NCBI GenBank assembly: GCA_002633005.1
Contig: NMRA01000146.1
Location: 85,640-149,639, forward strand
Reading direction: 5' to 3'
DNA: 64,000 bases
Source of the DNA: Phoronis australis
Lineage: Eukaryota; Phoronida; Phoronidae
The notes under the pieces are model-generated. The model was not told where the DNA came from and ran no database searches. It saw nothing but the letters and a program-made list of their open reading frames with translations. Position numbers and translations under genes: made by a program. This document shows, one piece after another, positions 12,901 through 24,063 of the stretch. Every line of letters begins with the position of its first letter. Within the stretch, counting starts at the first letter, position 1.

Positions 12901-14286
12901 CCTTAAACAGCTATCGCCGTTTCCTAATTATGTTAGTAAAATAAAACAAAAACAAGTTAAATGAAACCAGACATGTAAATAAGGAAACATGGTTGTCTTC
13001 CGAGGAATAGTCGTTTTCGCGACATCAAACTTTTCAATCAGTCTCCACCTCATGGGCAGGTAAGTGGGGCTTTTCAGTATTTTTTGGAGGAATAGCGTCT
13101 CCGAATGTCATCATTAGAACTAAAAATGTATTACTCTGTGAGTAACACATCTCTGATAGAATCGATGGAGGTCAATAAAACTTGACACAGAGGTACAGTA
13201 TGTGACGAGAACAAACTGGCACCAATCGGTTTTCTGACGTATTCGACAAGTACAGCCACACCGTTGCGGTTCCGACAAGGGTTTTTTCAGCTGAATTTTA
13301 GGGAAGACTAGCCTTTCCGGGTAATATCTAGAGAAGAAATTGATAGATTTACCTAAAACTGTACACTAATGTATGCGACAACAATGCTTCGGCAACAATC
13401 GTTTATATTGGCAGATAAGACCACTGCAGCACCTCTTGGAGACCATATTGGTCTCGACAAGGGTTTTCCCTGCTGAGAGGATGAGCGATTGTGGATATGT
13501 GAAGAACTTTGTATATATTCCAATCCAACATCTGGGACAGAGGAATGTAACAGCTGTGCGCTGGCATCACTTGATTGGCTATTGCAGCACCCCTTCATGG
13601 CCATTTGGCCGTTTGTCCAGTTGCCGTCTCCTCGCTACCACGAAATCTATTTGTATTTTGATGAAATTTAGCACAAGGACGTACGGCATCGCTAAGGGGC
13701 AAGGGGGGCTTTAGTTTTCGGCATTTTTGCGTAAGGTTTTCTGGTTGATTTGTGTACAGCTGAAGCACATACTTTACACACGGTATGTGACAACAATACG
13801 CCAGTACTAGTTGATTTTCGAGCAGATTTCATAGATGCAGGACTATGGCCACTTCAATCTCGACAAGGGATGTGTTCACTTCTTCTATGGAGAAGAGTGT
13901 TTTCGGATGGTAGCTGCATAACTGAATGACGGATTCAATGTGTCATGGCCCAGTGATGTGAGAGATCAATCCGTCGACGCCCCTTTTCAAGTGAATTTGA
14001 CCTCTGAAGCATGCCTAATAGCCATTTCCGTTTCGACAAGAGGATTCTCACTCTTGTAGAGCGTTTCTAGATTATGGCAATTTCCAATTAGTATAGTGAT
14101 GAATGTACGTGTTTGATAAATTAGGGAATACCTGAATATCTGTGCGCACTAACAAGTTCGCACAGAATGAAAATTATAATCAATTCATTTCCAATGTCCT
14201 GCATAATGGATGTCCCTTTATGTTTTGTAGGTGGACCTGAGCTTGGCACAGCGGATGTGATGGCCATCTTTGTCAAGTATAAATGA
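6625..14286 (+). CDS. secreted PAN-like protein gene, five exons
   Basis: Exons 6625-6940, 7675-7850, 11054-11208, 12386-12567 and 14231-14286 join with matching phases (1, 0, 2, 1) to 885 nt, 294 residues plus stop. Every intron is GT-AG. Residues 1-22 are a signal peptide (LVLALCLACVIAV). Residues about 35-100 are a cysteine-containing PAN/apple-like segment (SQTWCASLCLLQRCSFLAY). The rest is a conserved module whose blocks I know only from uncharacterised invertebrate secreted proteins: TWKLAF, VYDLWAG, VKFAFFK, LDWFSQGRL, NRRFFIN, DTGWVAV and the ending ADVMAIFV. The start at 6625 is chosen because the signal peptide follows at once; an in-frame ATG at 6586 is possible. The function is unknown; probably extracellular. 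Introns 2 and 4 are full of repeats. Exons 4-5 have a broken copy at 21974-23828. Confidence 0.8.
8444..8520 (+). repeat. short minisatellite, about 18-base unit
   Basis: About four copies of a unit like ATGCGTATAAGCAAAACT in tandem with point differences. The open frame on the minus strand (repeats of FAYTH) is a by-product of the repeat. Confidence 0.75.
9717..10700 (+). repeat. degenerate tandem repeat in intron 2
   Basis: Segments around 9717-9905 and 10150-10360 share CCCCTCTATCAACC, CTAAGGATGATT and the preceding text. Segments around 9930-10060 and 10610-10700 share TTGACGATGA, CGCCTC and GTTTTGTTTTG. The pattern suggests a unit of several hundred bases present about twice. The second unit merges into the hAT-like right end near 10602. 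Confidence 0.55.
11215..11410 (+). repeat. cluster of TTGTTACATTTTA words
   Basis: TTGTTACATTTTA-type words or the reverse complement TAAAATGTAACAA occur about five times just after the donor of exon 3, several followed by CGTC. Another copy lies near 20670. It could be a degenerate repeat or a set of binding sites. Confidence 0.55.
12273..12365 (+). repeat. 3' tail-like end of a non-LTR retroelement
   Basis: GGGCCCTCTTGGACAGCAGT followed by an (AAATA)n run resembles the 3' end of a LINE-type element. The same text starts copy B at 21854, so the duplication may begin at this element. Confidence 0.5.
12616..12880 (-). mobile_element. MITE-like repeat with GCGCACC ends, copy in intron 4
   Basis: About 265 bases whose ends read GCGCGCAC and GGTGCGCG. 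On the minus strand it matches 36583-36855 and 51777-52025. Its duplicate at 22190-22432 was carried along by the segmental duplication. No coding capacity. The transposon family is not assigned. Confidence 0.7.
13200..14060 (+). repeat. degenerate repeat units in intron 4
   Basis: Four diverged units share a word like TCGACAAGGGTTTTC (about 13273, 13453, 13858, 14033). Around it are other shared words: TATGTGACAACAAT, CAGCACC and GATGAAATTTAGCACAAGG. It resembles old satellite-like intron repeats. Confidence 0.5.
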
Positions 14287-14752
14287 AACTCTCAAACGGA
14301 TTGTTAGTTACATGTGCCTTTCGGGTCTTATTAGGTCAATCCAGATATCCAATGTTCTGTACATGAATAATTTAGCACTGGGAAACTTCAAGACTCATGC
14401 ATAACAATTTCTAGTGATTCATTTCAAATTTAATACACGTTAGACATTTTTGCATAAAACAAAAAAGTGGACTAGGTCCGCTGGTTAAAATCCAAAAGAC
14501 GGCGTACATGTCCAATTATGCCTGGAGATATGCACAAACGCAATAAAGTGCAACCAACAAATGCACATGCACACAGTCTTAGACGTAGAAAAAACTCCGT
14601 ACTCCACACAAAGATACGACCTAAACGCCGTTATCTATGGATAGTTTTCGACCATGAAACGGTTCTATGTTAATCCTTAATCACATCTACAAACCGTTTA
14701 CTACGCTCAAAGTTGACTCCAAACAAAAGTATCGCACCGACATTTGTCCCAG

Positions 14753-14938
14753 TGGCGGATCTACGATATCATAAAGGGGGACTCGACATTTTGTCTAGGT
14801 GAATCGTGCAAAACACGATTGCGTGTGCGAGTCGAGCCTAAAATGTAGGGTGGAGTCGAATTTCTGGGTATGTGAGGCGACTAAAAAATGACGGCTCTGA
14901 ACCCCACCCTCACACACACAATCTAAAACGTCCACACA
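14753..14938 (+). repeat. hAT-like repeat end, copy A
   Basis: Starts CAGTGGCGGATCTACGATAT and recurs at 27963. It lies at the 3' edge of the duplicated block. Confidence 0.5.
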
Positions 14939-14939
14939 A

Positions 14940-17900
14940 CGTCAGGGCAAAGATTGTACAGTAACAATGGTTTGAATGATGTATTTGTTTTTCTAAATAA
15001 AGATTCCTCTAACATATGACCATAGCATAAAAAATCGAGAAATTGTTTCACAACAGCTTTCTGTCAGCCAACACTAAATTAGCATGCGCTCACACCCAAG
15101 CGGCCTCTGTGCTCGGGCAATTACCGTTGTTGCCGGCACCAAAAGCCGGTAACGCAGTGGTTTATGCTTTGCTGGTTTCTCAAAACATTTGCACTCACGA
15201 GCACTCCAAGACATTACAAATTGTACATAATGAGACAGACTTTGTTTCAGTTTCATATAAGCAATGGTTAGGATGAGAATAATTATTGGTTTTGAAACAG
15301 AAGGTAGAATAATAAAAGTCCACATGGCAACTCGCCCAGCGCCAATCCCGATTTAGTCAAGAGCTCATCCAACGAAGACTTCACGGGTCGGATCGTTAGG
15401 TTTCACAGGATATCAGTTATAACCCGAATACACTGATCAAGAAATACTAGAGACGAGGCGCCGTGATCATGCACAGGCAACGGAACATATGGACGCTTTC
15501 GTCGCAAATTCATAGTTCAGACAAGCTGGAACGATGCACCACAATGTAGCGGATTCACTCTGCAGACGAACCACTGACGTCGCTGCGTCGTTTTTCACCT
15601 TCCTCACAGGTTAACGCGACACCTCTCGGCAAGGTGAGTTCGATCGTATAAGAGGCGATGTGGATACAGACCGATTAAGACAATAAAAATGACTAATTAA
15701 ATCGGTTGGCATTCTCCTTTAAGGTGTCCCATTTCACACGATACCCTCTCCATCGGTGGAGCAGTACAGGGGAAATGTCGCTTTGTCCTTCTATACATGT
15801 AAATCCGACACTGCCAAGAATTCACGATGGATATTGAGGTTCCAAATTCATCAAAAAAATCGTGTAGAGCCCAGCCATTCGAACCATACAACCAAAAATG
15901 TGAAAAAGTACAGTAGGATTGCCGCCATCGAAAGGTTGGAATTTTGAAGCAAGTGAAGACCACTATTTATGAAATACACAAAACGACTATTTCCGATCGG
16001 TAGTTATAAAATAATGTTACTGTAGTATCACAAGAATGTTATCTCCTTTAAAGATGATTGCTGTGAGTCAACTATAACGAATTACTGCATGTGGAAAACA
16101 ATGCTGTCTAGGCTACTATTTGTGATGACCGTGTACATGTCGAAAAGGGGTGCTCAAAGAACTCTCGCAATCATAAACAAAGATTTCAGCGTTTTTCTGT
16201 CAGTGAATTTCAAGTTTACCTCATGAATCGTTATAGGCACCTCTGAAATGAGCAAAAATGCACCTTAATACGAATGCCCCGTCTCCCATATTCCCCCGAT
16301 TACCCGTCAAAGCCTGCAAGCATGAATGCGGAAATTGCTTATAACATTCCGATTTGATAAACAAATTCGTTGGTTTCTGATTTACTTTTTTGTGTATCAA
16401 TGAAAATCGATAGATTCAGATGATTTTTGACAATTAGAAGCTAATTTTGTAAGAATTGACGATGCTTCAGTGAATGTAATTTCAGCCTGGAGTTGGAAAA
16501 GCTCCGATCCCCAAATAGTAAAGAAAACTTATAGACGATTTTTGCATATCTGAAATAACCCTCAAAGATTGATGACATTCGGATTCACAAACCGTAGGTA
16601 CAAAACGTTTTTAAAATCCTCAAACTAATAAAATTAAACTAATTGCTTGGAAAGGTTGTCTTTGCACTTCCTAGGTGTTTTTAGTCCCTAGTAGTATTAA
16701 GCATTGAATTTTTCATGTGGAGAATTTCTCGATTACACTGGTCACCGCTCCGATTCACTAAGCCCCAAGACAATTACACGATGCCTATTCAGCACTCCCT
16801 TTGAATTGATGTAGAGCTGAGCTAATGAAGTGGAAAGGTAATAGCTAGAATTACTGTCTCAATAATGGTTGTTGTTAGTACCTCCCAATTTGGTTTTCTC
16901 TGACATTTGCAGAGTTACAGCCAGCAAGTTTCGAGAGTAGTTTTAACTTGGTACATTTTGAATATTACAAAATGACTAAAAAGGTTAACTTGTGGTTATC
17001 TTCACAAAGGGCCACTTCCCAAAGGAACGATGATGTTTCATACTGGTTTTCGTTAATTAATTTTTAATGCTTTGCCCACTTGTTTTTTTTTTCTTACTAC
17101 CGGGAACGAGTTGATAACTTTTTATCTAAGTTTTTACCTTGAAGTACCAAAACAGTGGTAGATTTTGTTCGCCAGCAAAACTTAATTAGTTAAGTTCATT
17201 GTGAGCCCATCCCTGAACTTTCCACATCACACGTACACTAAACATTCCACGTGTCATTAAAGTTTGATCTTTATTAGAACTCAAATCATAAAATATATAC
17301 AAAAGTGCAAATATGGTGATAACCAAACTGAAGATTTGAAATCTCTGGACAATTTCAGTGGCACTGACTATATAACTCTTCTAGCTCTTTGTCAGTAATC
17401 AAAAATGAAAAGTTGGCAAATGTTAAGTACATATGTTCTCAGGTCAAAAATCTGGTTAAAAGAGATTGAAAGAATATTTAAAAATGAACCCATGTGTTAT
17501 TGTTAACTCTGATCAGCGTTTGTACATGTATATCCACCGAGTATATCAATACGCGCGGTTTTTTATCTTCAATCGCACCCAATGGTTGTAGTTTTTAGAT
17601 TATTAGTTCAACGATTTTTAAAAATCGAACACCGTACTTGTTTGTATTTTTTCTAGCTGAATATCGTAAATTAGTGGGTAATGCATTTTGAAAATTCGCC
17701 ATTGTGTACATGTACAGTCAGAGATGTTTAATACAGTTTATGGTCGGGTAATTACACTCAATTGGGTTTTGCTCGCATCGGGCAATGCGGTCATCACAAC
17801 TGTACCTGACTCTGACGCCGCGCTCTCTTTGCTAATGGTAAAAGCCGCTCAGAAGAACGAGCGGTGGAAATTCCCGCATATCTTTTGAAATGCGTGACTT

Positions 17901-18500
17901 CATTTTAAGCGTATTATTCATGGCATGGTTTTTCTAAATGGAATTGATTGCTTGTCCTGATTCACGTGCACGTCATGACTGACGTACCCACGTTAAAAAT
18001 AAGGTGTAACCCTGCAGTAGGCCCGGCGCAGGAACTGAATTTGAACTCCAAGCGTTCAGGAAGTGTGTGCATTTTTGGCACTTACTATCGTGTTCCCCAG
18101 CCACCAGAAACTGGATTACCGGTCGTGTTCCAACTAGGCACTTTTAAACAGCCCCAAAGGCACCATACCAGGGGTTTCGGGACCTCACCTTTTCAAAAAC
18201 ACTCCTTCAAAGAATGACCATAACAAAATAAAGTTTTCCCGAAACTAGATCACAATAAAACGAATCTTGACCAGATCCAGCGCAGACAACCGGTACGAGC
18301 TGCCTGTCTCAAGTGAATCACACCTGAGCTGACCAGCATCCAACTAAAATTCATTGGGAATTTAGTATTTTCACCACTGTTAGATCTCAGCTATAGCTAT
18401 TTGAGGTACCTCCTAGCTACCAGCCAGTGAAATATGGTCCTAGCCCCATTCTTGCTCTCCATGATGGTTCATGGTTAGGCTACTACACTCGTGATGACTT
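14940..18500. other. intergenic, nothing recognised
   Basis: About 3.5 kb with only short open frames, none with motifs or splice support. No clear repeat with internal copies was seen. Confidence 0.45.
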
Positions 18501-18514
18501 TATCCCCGAGGGAT

Positions 18515-18680
18515 TGTTCCAGGGGCGGATTTAGGTTTTGAGTTGGAGGGGGGCAGGGCAGAGTATTAGTCAATGTTTTACCTGTCAGAAATTTGCACCC
18601 TTGAACTGCCAAATGGAATCCGGCCACACCTAAATCCTCCACTGCTCCCCCACACCTAGGGCGGACGTGAGAGATTCGGT
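18515..18680. repeat. hAT-like GGCGGATTTAGG repeat fragment
   Basis: Contains AGGGGCGGATTTAGGTTTTG and, near 18640, a run like CCTAAATCCTCC in the opposite sense. It is related to the fragment at about 28530-28690 (shared CAGAGTATTAG, TTTTACCTGTCAGAAAT-like and CCAAATGGAATC-like text). Confidence 0.5.
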
Positions 18681-18794
18681 ACAAAGTTGGTGGCATCGGG
18701 AGCACGGGGGCGGGGTGTGTGGCAGAGGTAGTGGCGATGGGAGGGGGTTGTTTGGCGAAGTCGAATTGTGCCCCCCAATAATGTTTACCTTCCT

Positions 18795-18867
18795 ACGGAC
18801 CTACTACACGCAAGTCTGCTCTTACTCTACCTTAGAGCAAGAGCAGAATTGCGTGTAGTAGGTCCGT
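18795..18867. repeat. 73-base near-perfect palindrome
   Basis: ACGGACCTACTACACGCA at 18795-18812 is the exact reverse complement of 18850-18867. Inner arms CTGCTCTT and AAGAGCAG also pair. The centre is a short loop around 18830. It could extrude as a cruciform. A decayed related segment starts at about 30560. Confidence 0.8.
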
Positions 18868-19257
18868 GATTAATGTGGCGTGAGAACGTGATCTGAAATA
18901 ACGCATTGTGAGCGCGGTATCGTTGTTACGGAAATAGTTTCACGAGCGGCTACCGGTTGTCCAGTTCTACAAAACTTAGGGAAAGAGTACGGTAATGCGA
19001 ATGTACATAATCTTACATTATTATTATTTGCTTTATAATGTATACTCGTTTAGAATATACGTTAAAATGCCTTTTAATCAACGGTTTGTTTGATAAAACG
19101 ACATTTACTGATGAAATTACAGTTTTGTCGGTTCCTCGCACTCTCTACAAAAATGATTGAATTTGCTATTCACTGAAGAGCAGACGAGACGATTACGCTC
19201 TGCCGGAAACGACATTTGTAACGTTGGTAGGCCTTTCATTTGATTTCGTCGCATTTT
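18806..19257 (+). repeat. dispersed repeat, copy 1 (about 450 bases)
   Basis: Recurs at 30555-30960 with shared words GTGGCGTGAGAACGTGATCT, GGAAAGAGTACGGTAA and AGACGAGACGATTACGCTCT. The family is unknown. It overlaps the palindrome and the 3' part of the possible membrane-protein exon. Confidence 0.75.
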
Positions 19258-19440
19258 CTGAATAAGTTTGATATCACATGATAGGTTCATGACCAATGAA
19301 AGCAAAAACGACATCGACACTAGAATATCGGTTACCATGGTAACACTGGAACTGTTTCCGGGGAGGTACTTTTCCTGCTTGTTAAAAACCAGCAGTAACT
19401 GATACCCTGATAGCGAAGCTGCCCCCACGAGAAAGCTGAA
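19117..19440 (-). CDS. possible membrane-protein exon, unidentified
   Basis: Read on the minus strand, an acceptor (TTATTTTCAG) at about 19441 precedes an open frame with two hydrophobic stretches: GAASLSGYQLLLVF, and after NSSSVTMVTD the stretch ILVSMSFLLSLVMNLSC. A basic KLIQKMRRNQMK follows. This looks like a fragment of a multi-pass membrane protein. The last third (after about 19257 going down) is repeat sequence shared with 30555-30960, so the true donor may lie earlier. No partner exons were found and the family is not recognised. Confidence 0.3.
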   Translation of the reverse strand, partial: FSFLVGAASLSGYQLLLVFNKQEKYLPGNSSSVTMVTDILVSMSFLLSLVMNLSCDIKLIQKMRRNQMKGLPTLQMSFPAERNRLVCSSVNSKFNHFCRECEEPTKL

Positions 19441-19559
19441 AATAATAACAGCAGTAAATGTCTATGCGTAGCTAAGCTATATGGCAGCGAGAGATCTCTC
19501 AAAAAGTAGTGCGGTGTAAATGCCTTAAAATCGACCAACAAACAAAACAAAATAGCATA

Positions 19560-21853
19560 GATTCTATATTTGTATCTTTACTGGCATAATACTATAAAAA
19601 CATTTTGAAATTTCGAGTTGAAAGTGATCGTCAGATATCTTGTTTATTCTGTGTCCTTTTCGATTGTGCATTGGTAGATTGGCATACATTCGTGTGTAAA
19701 TGTATGCGCTTCCATTCTTTTAAATTCAGTTCACAGTCTTCTGTCGTCGCTTAAAAACTCGAAATTTAACTACCGTGTTTTCTTGCACTAAGAAAACTGC
19801 GTCGAGCTCGTTCACATTATTAGGGAAAAGTAGGTCTACACTTAATAAAAAATTTGGGCAATAAAGAAAGCCTTTTCTTGCTAATTATTGTCAATGGTGC
19901 ACAATCTCGTAGACTTTATACAAACAACAAACTTGATGGAGAAGATTTCCAAAGTTACGTGTCACTGTTCGGAAGATTTACAACTCTGAAGGTCCATTAC
20001 TCCCCATCCGCAGATTCACTATATACTCCGAGTGTTCAATACTTTGAATGCCCACATATTCTGACACCAGAGCTCCGAAGTTCATTATTCTGATTGTCTG
20101 CTAAGGAGTCGGAACTGACATGAATAAAGTATTGTATTTGTGTCCATTAAGCAACCATTTATGATGTATTAGCAGTTTTCTAATGATGAATTGTGTCCTC
20201 GTTTAATAAATTTAAGAATATTGATGATAATAATAATAACGATAACGAAAACGATAACGAGTAACACTAGCGATAGAAGTAATAATAACAGAACTAGTAC
20301 TAGTAATGTAATACTAATAAAAATGATAATCGGTAGTCAATTTCATGTCGTGTCAGCACGGAGGGCTTTCCATACAAGAGGTATACGAAAAGTGCAGCAC
20401 AAAAGGGTGTTTTTTTCACAATAACAAATACTCTCCAAAATGGGGCAATTTTCGACAAAATTATATTTAAAATGTGACGTTCCTGAATTCCTGGAACTAA
20501 AGTGTGATTTTTTACACAAATTTGTCCCCAAAAGGTTCACTTTTTTGTCCGAGCCCACTCTCCAAACAGGTACGTATTCAAATTTTTCGGGCATCACCGC
20601 TCGTACAAAAATACTCCAGTAACCCGTGGTCGTGTCAGATACCACTTGTTTGTGATATGACGTGGGTTTCGTAAAATGTAACAATGGTCCATTTTGCAAA
20701 ATTATTACGTACATGTATTCCGGCGTATCACAGCACGCACACTACAGGTATATTCAGTGGCTGATCTACGTTTTCAGTAAAGGGGTGTCGGGATTCGGAC
20801 GAATCCGAAGCTCGTAGCGCCAACCTGAGCGGGAAAGTCTCTGTAAGAGAATTTTTTGTTGTTTTTGTAGCCAAATAGTACAATTTCCATGCATCCTAAC
20901 TACTTTGTGGCAGTTAAACTGTCTCTGGAGTTTATTTTAAAATGATTTGAAACTCTTCTCAATTTCACCTCGTGAACTCGCCTTATAAGTTCCGTACTAA
21001 TATTTGCGCACACCTGGGTATGAGTCACACCACCAGCAAAATTCTAGGTGGAACCTTTGTCTACATACATCTACTTTGAGCATAAGAAAATTCGTATACG
21101 AAAATATGCAGTGTGTATACAGGGGCTTAGACAACTACATGTACCAAATGTTCAAGAGCCACATTTGAATATCAGATGATTGTGCGACAGCAGCCTCAAG
21201 TTGTTTAAGAACGAAGACCGGCACTGGAAATGAACAGTTGTCCTGTCTTGTTACGAGAAACACCGGCAACACAGAGTGTTGATATTAGCGCATAATTTGT
21301 TGTTAAAAGTGACAATAAACACCTTAATATCACCATTTGTCTTTATTAAGTTGTATCACTTTGGCTGTTTGGCTACCGTGTGTCGCAATACTCGAAAAAT
21401 GACAAATTCATCCGGAAACAAATCACATTTCCACAGAACCAAAACATGCTGTACACTGTTGTGAAAAGATAGACAAGACCAGTTCGCCAAGAGACGAGGT
21501 GTACGCTGAAAATCATTATCTACACAAATAAGCTGACCTTTACACTTGATATCTCGGGACCAAACGTACTGAGTGAGGTAATTAATTTTGAAAAGCACAC
21601 TGTGGCTGTAATTTACCTAACGTTTTTATACCCTACTTATCTTAATCATGTCATTTTTTCATGGTCGTTAATAGTCTCACTGTTTAGAGTCATCTCTTTA
21701 TTAATTTCAACTCTCTTAGTTGGTAAATTGTAGCCACTCTTCGTCATTTATTCATTGTCTCAATTCTCAACCTGTTTTAATTGTATCCTTGTTACATATG
21801 TTAAATTGTTGTTTTATTACTTCATTGTATTATATTACGGTTTTTGTTTTTGA
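19560..21853. other. intergenic
   Basis: No gene recognised. A low-complexity AATAAT/AACGAT tract lies at about 20215-20330, and a CAGTGGCTGATCTACG hAT-like end at about 20756. Short frames have no supporting features. Confidence 0.45.
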
Positions 21854-21973
21854 GGGCCCTCTTGGAAAGCAGTGCTATTATTGAAGAGGCTACCCTTATT
21901 TTAATTATCACGATAAATAAATGAATGAATAATAAATAAATAAATAAATAAAGATGTGTTTTGATATGATTAG

Positions 21974-23828
21974 GGAATATACTACCCACCGCCGATTTTT
22001 CATCAGTACTGCGTACTGGAGCTGTGACAAAGACACAGGATGGGTCGCAGTAATAGACGGTGAAGGAGAACAGAGTTTCCAACTACCCACAGTTTTGGTA
22101 CAGTAGGGCTCCGACCAAGATGAAGTGGAGCTCTGCTTTAGGTAAATTCACAATGATATAGCATACATGAAACAAATCATTCTGCCTACATGCGCGCACC
22201 CAGAGGAGGCTAGAGGGGATCGAACGAGTCCCCCATTTGACGAAGGGGGGAAAGGTCCCCCCAGAGAACGAAAAAAACGAGACAAAAATGCACAGGAATC
22301 CGGCGCGATTACATGATTCATAGGTCTGGACTCAGTACCTCGTTATTTAGTCCTCATGTTCATTTTACAGTGAAAAGACCACATACCGATAAATTCCAGC
22401 CCCCTCTATTTTAGCCAGGGTGCGCAAATAGCCTACAAGAGTGACAGTATACGTTTCAACAGCTATCGCCGTTTCTTAATTATGTTAGCAAATTAAAGCA
22501 AGAACAAGTTAAATGAAAGGAGACATGTAAATCAGGAAACATGATTTTCTTCTGAGGATAGTACGTTTTCGCGCCATCAAACTTTTCAAACTGTCTTGCC
22601 CATATTGGGCAGGTAAGTGGGGCTTTTCAGTGTTTTTTGAGGAATAGCGATTCTGGATGTCATCATTAGAACTAGAGATGTATTACTCTCTGAGTAACAC
22701 ATCACTGATAGAATCGATGGACACCAATGAAACTTGGCACAGAGGTATGTGACGAAAACGCGCTGGCACCAATCGGTTTTCTGGCGTATTCGACAAGTGC
22801 AGCCACACCGTTATGGTCCCGACAAGGGTTTTTTTCAGCTGTATTTTAGGGAAGACTAGCGTTTCCGGGTATTATAGATAGATTACCTTAAACTGTACAC
22901 TAATGTATGTGAAACAATGCTTCGGCAACAATCGTTTTTATTGACAGATTAGACCTCTGCAGCACCTCTCGGCTTGGAGACCATTTTAGTCTCGACAAGG
23001 GTTTTCCTTGCTGAGAGGATGAGCGATTGTGGATATGTGAAGAACGAATTTACAGAGTTCAATCCAACACCTGGGACAGAGGAATGTAACAGATGTGCGC
23101 TGACACCACTTTATTGGCTATTACAGCACCCCTTCGTGGCCATTTTGACCGTTTGTCCCGAGTTGCCGTCTCCTTACTACCACGAAATCTATTTGTATTT
23201 TGATGAAATTTGGCACAAGGACGTACGGCATCGCTAAGGGGCGAGGGGGGGGTTTAGTTTTCGGTATTTTTCCGGAAGATTTTCTGGTTGATGTGCGTAC
23301 AGCTGAAGCACATACTTTAAACACGGCATGTGACAACAATACGCCAGTACTAGTTGATTTTCGAGTAGATTTCATAGATGCAGCACTATGGCCACTTCAA
23401 TCTCGACAAGGGATGTGTGTTCACTTCTTCTGTGGAGAAGAGTGTTTTCGGATGATATCTGCATAACTGAATGACGAATATAATGTCTTGGCCCAGTGAT
23501 GTGAGAGATCAATCCGTCGACGCCCCTTTTTAAGTGAATTTGGCCTCTGAAGCATCCCTAATAGCCATTTTCGTTTCGACAAGAGGATTCTCACTCTTGT
23601 AGAGCGTTTCTAGATTATGGCATTTTCCCATTAGTCTAATGATGAGTGTACGTGTTTGATAATTAGGGAATAGCTGAATATCAGTGCGCACTAACGAGTT
23701 CGCACAGAATGCAAATTAGAATCAATTCATTTCCAATGTCCTGCATAATGGATGTCCCTTTATGTTTTGTAGGCGGACCTGAGCTTGGCACAGCGGATGT
23801 GATGGCCATCTTTGTCAAGTATAAATGA
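21974..23828 (+). pseudogene. broken copy of exons 4-5 of the secreted-protein gene
   Basis: Exon 4' spans 21974-22141 and exon 5' 23773-23828, with conserved splice sites. Exon 4' lacks 14 bases compared with copy A (at about 22065, where GTGTTTGTGATTGGG is lost), which shifts the frame to an early stop. The upstream half still reads RRFFIST and DTGWVAVIDG. Exon 5' still encodes ADVMAIFVKYK. No copies of exons 1-3 lie nearby, so this is a 3'-end pseudogene fragment. Confidence 0.85.
22190..22432 (-). mobile_element. MITE-like repeat with GCGCACC ends, duplicate copy
   Basis: Same insertion point as the MITE at 12616-12880, so it was copied with the block rather than inserted anew. Slightly shorter through small deletions. 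Confidence 0.7.
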
Positions 23829-24063
23829 AACTCTCAAACGGATTGTTAGTTACATGTGCCTTTCGTGTCTTGTTAGGTCAATCCAATTATCCAATGTTCT
23901 CTGCATGAATAATTTAGCACTGGGAAAATTCAAGACTCTTGTATAACAATTTCTAGTGATTCATTTCAAATTCAATACACGTTAGACATTTTTGCATGAA
24001 ACAAAAAAGTGGACTAGATCTGCCGGTTAAAATCCGATAGACGACGTACATGTACATGTATAA

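Larger units (their letters stand above)
12273..14938 (+). repeat. duplicated block, copy A (contains exons 4 and 5)
   Basis: The whole block, including exon 4, intron 4 with its MITE, exon 5 and about 650 bases downstream, is closely matched by 21854-24060 and 27735-28180. The second copy is split by a later insertion. It is a segmental duplication of the 3' end of the secreted-protein gene. Confidence 0.85.
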
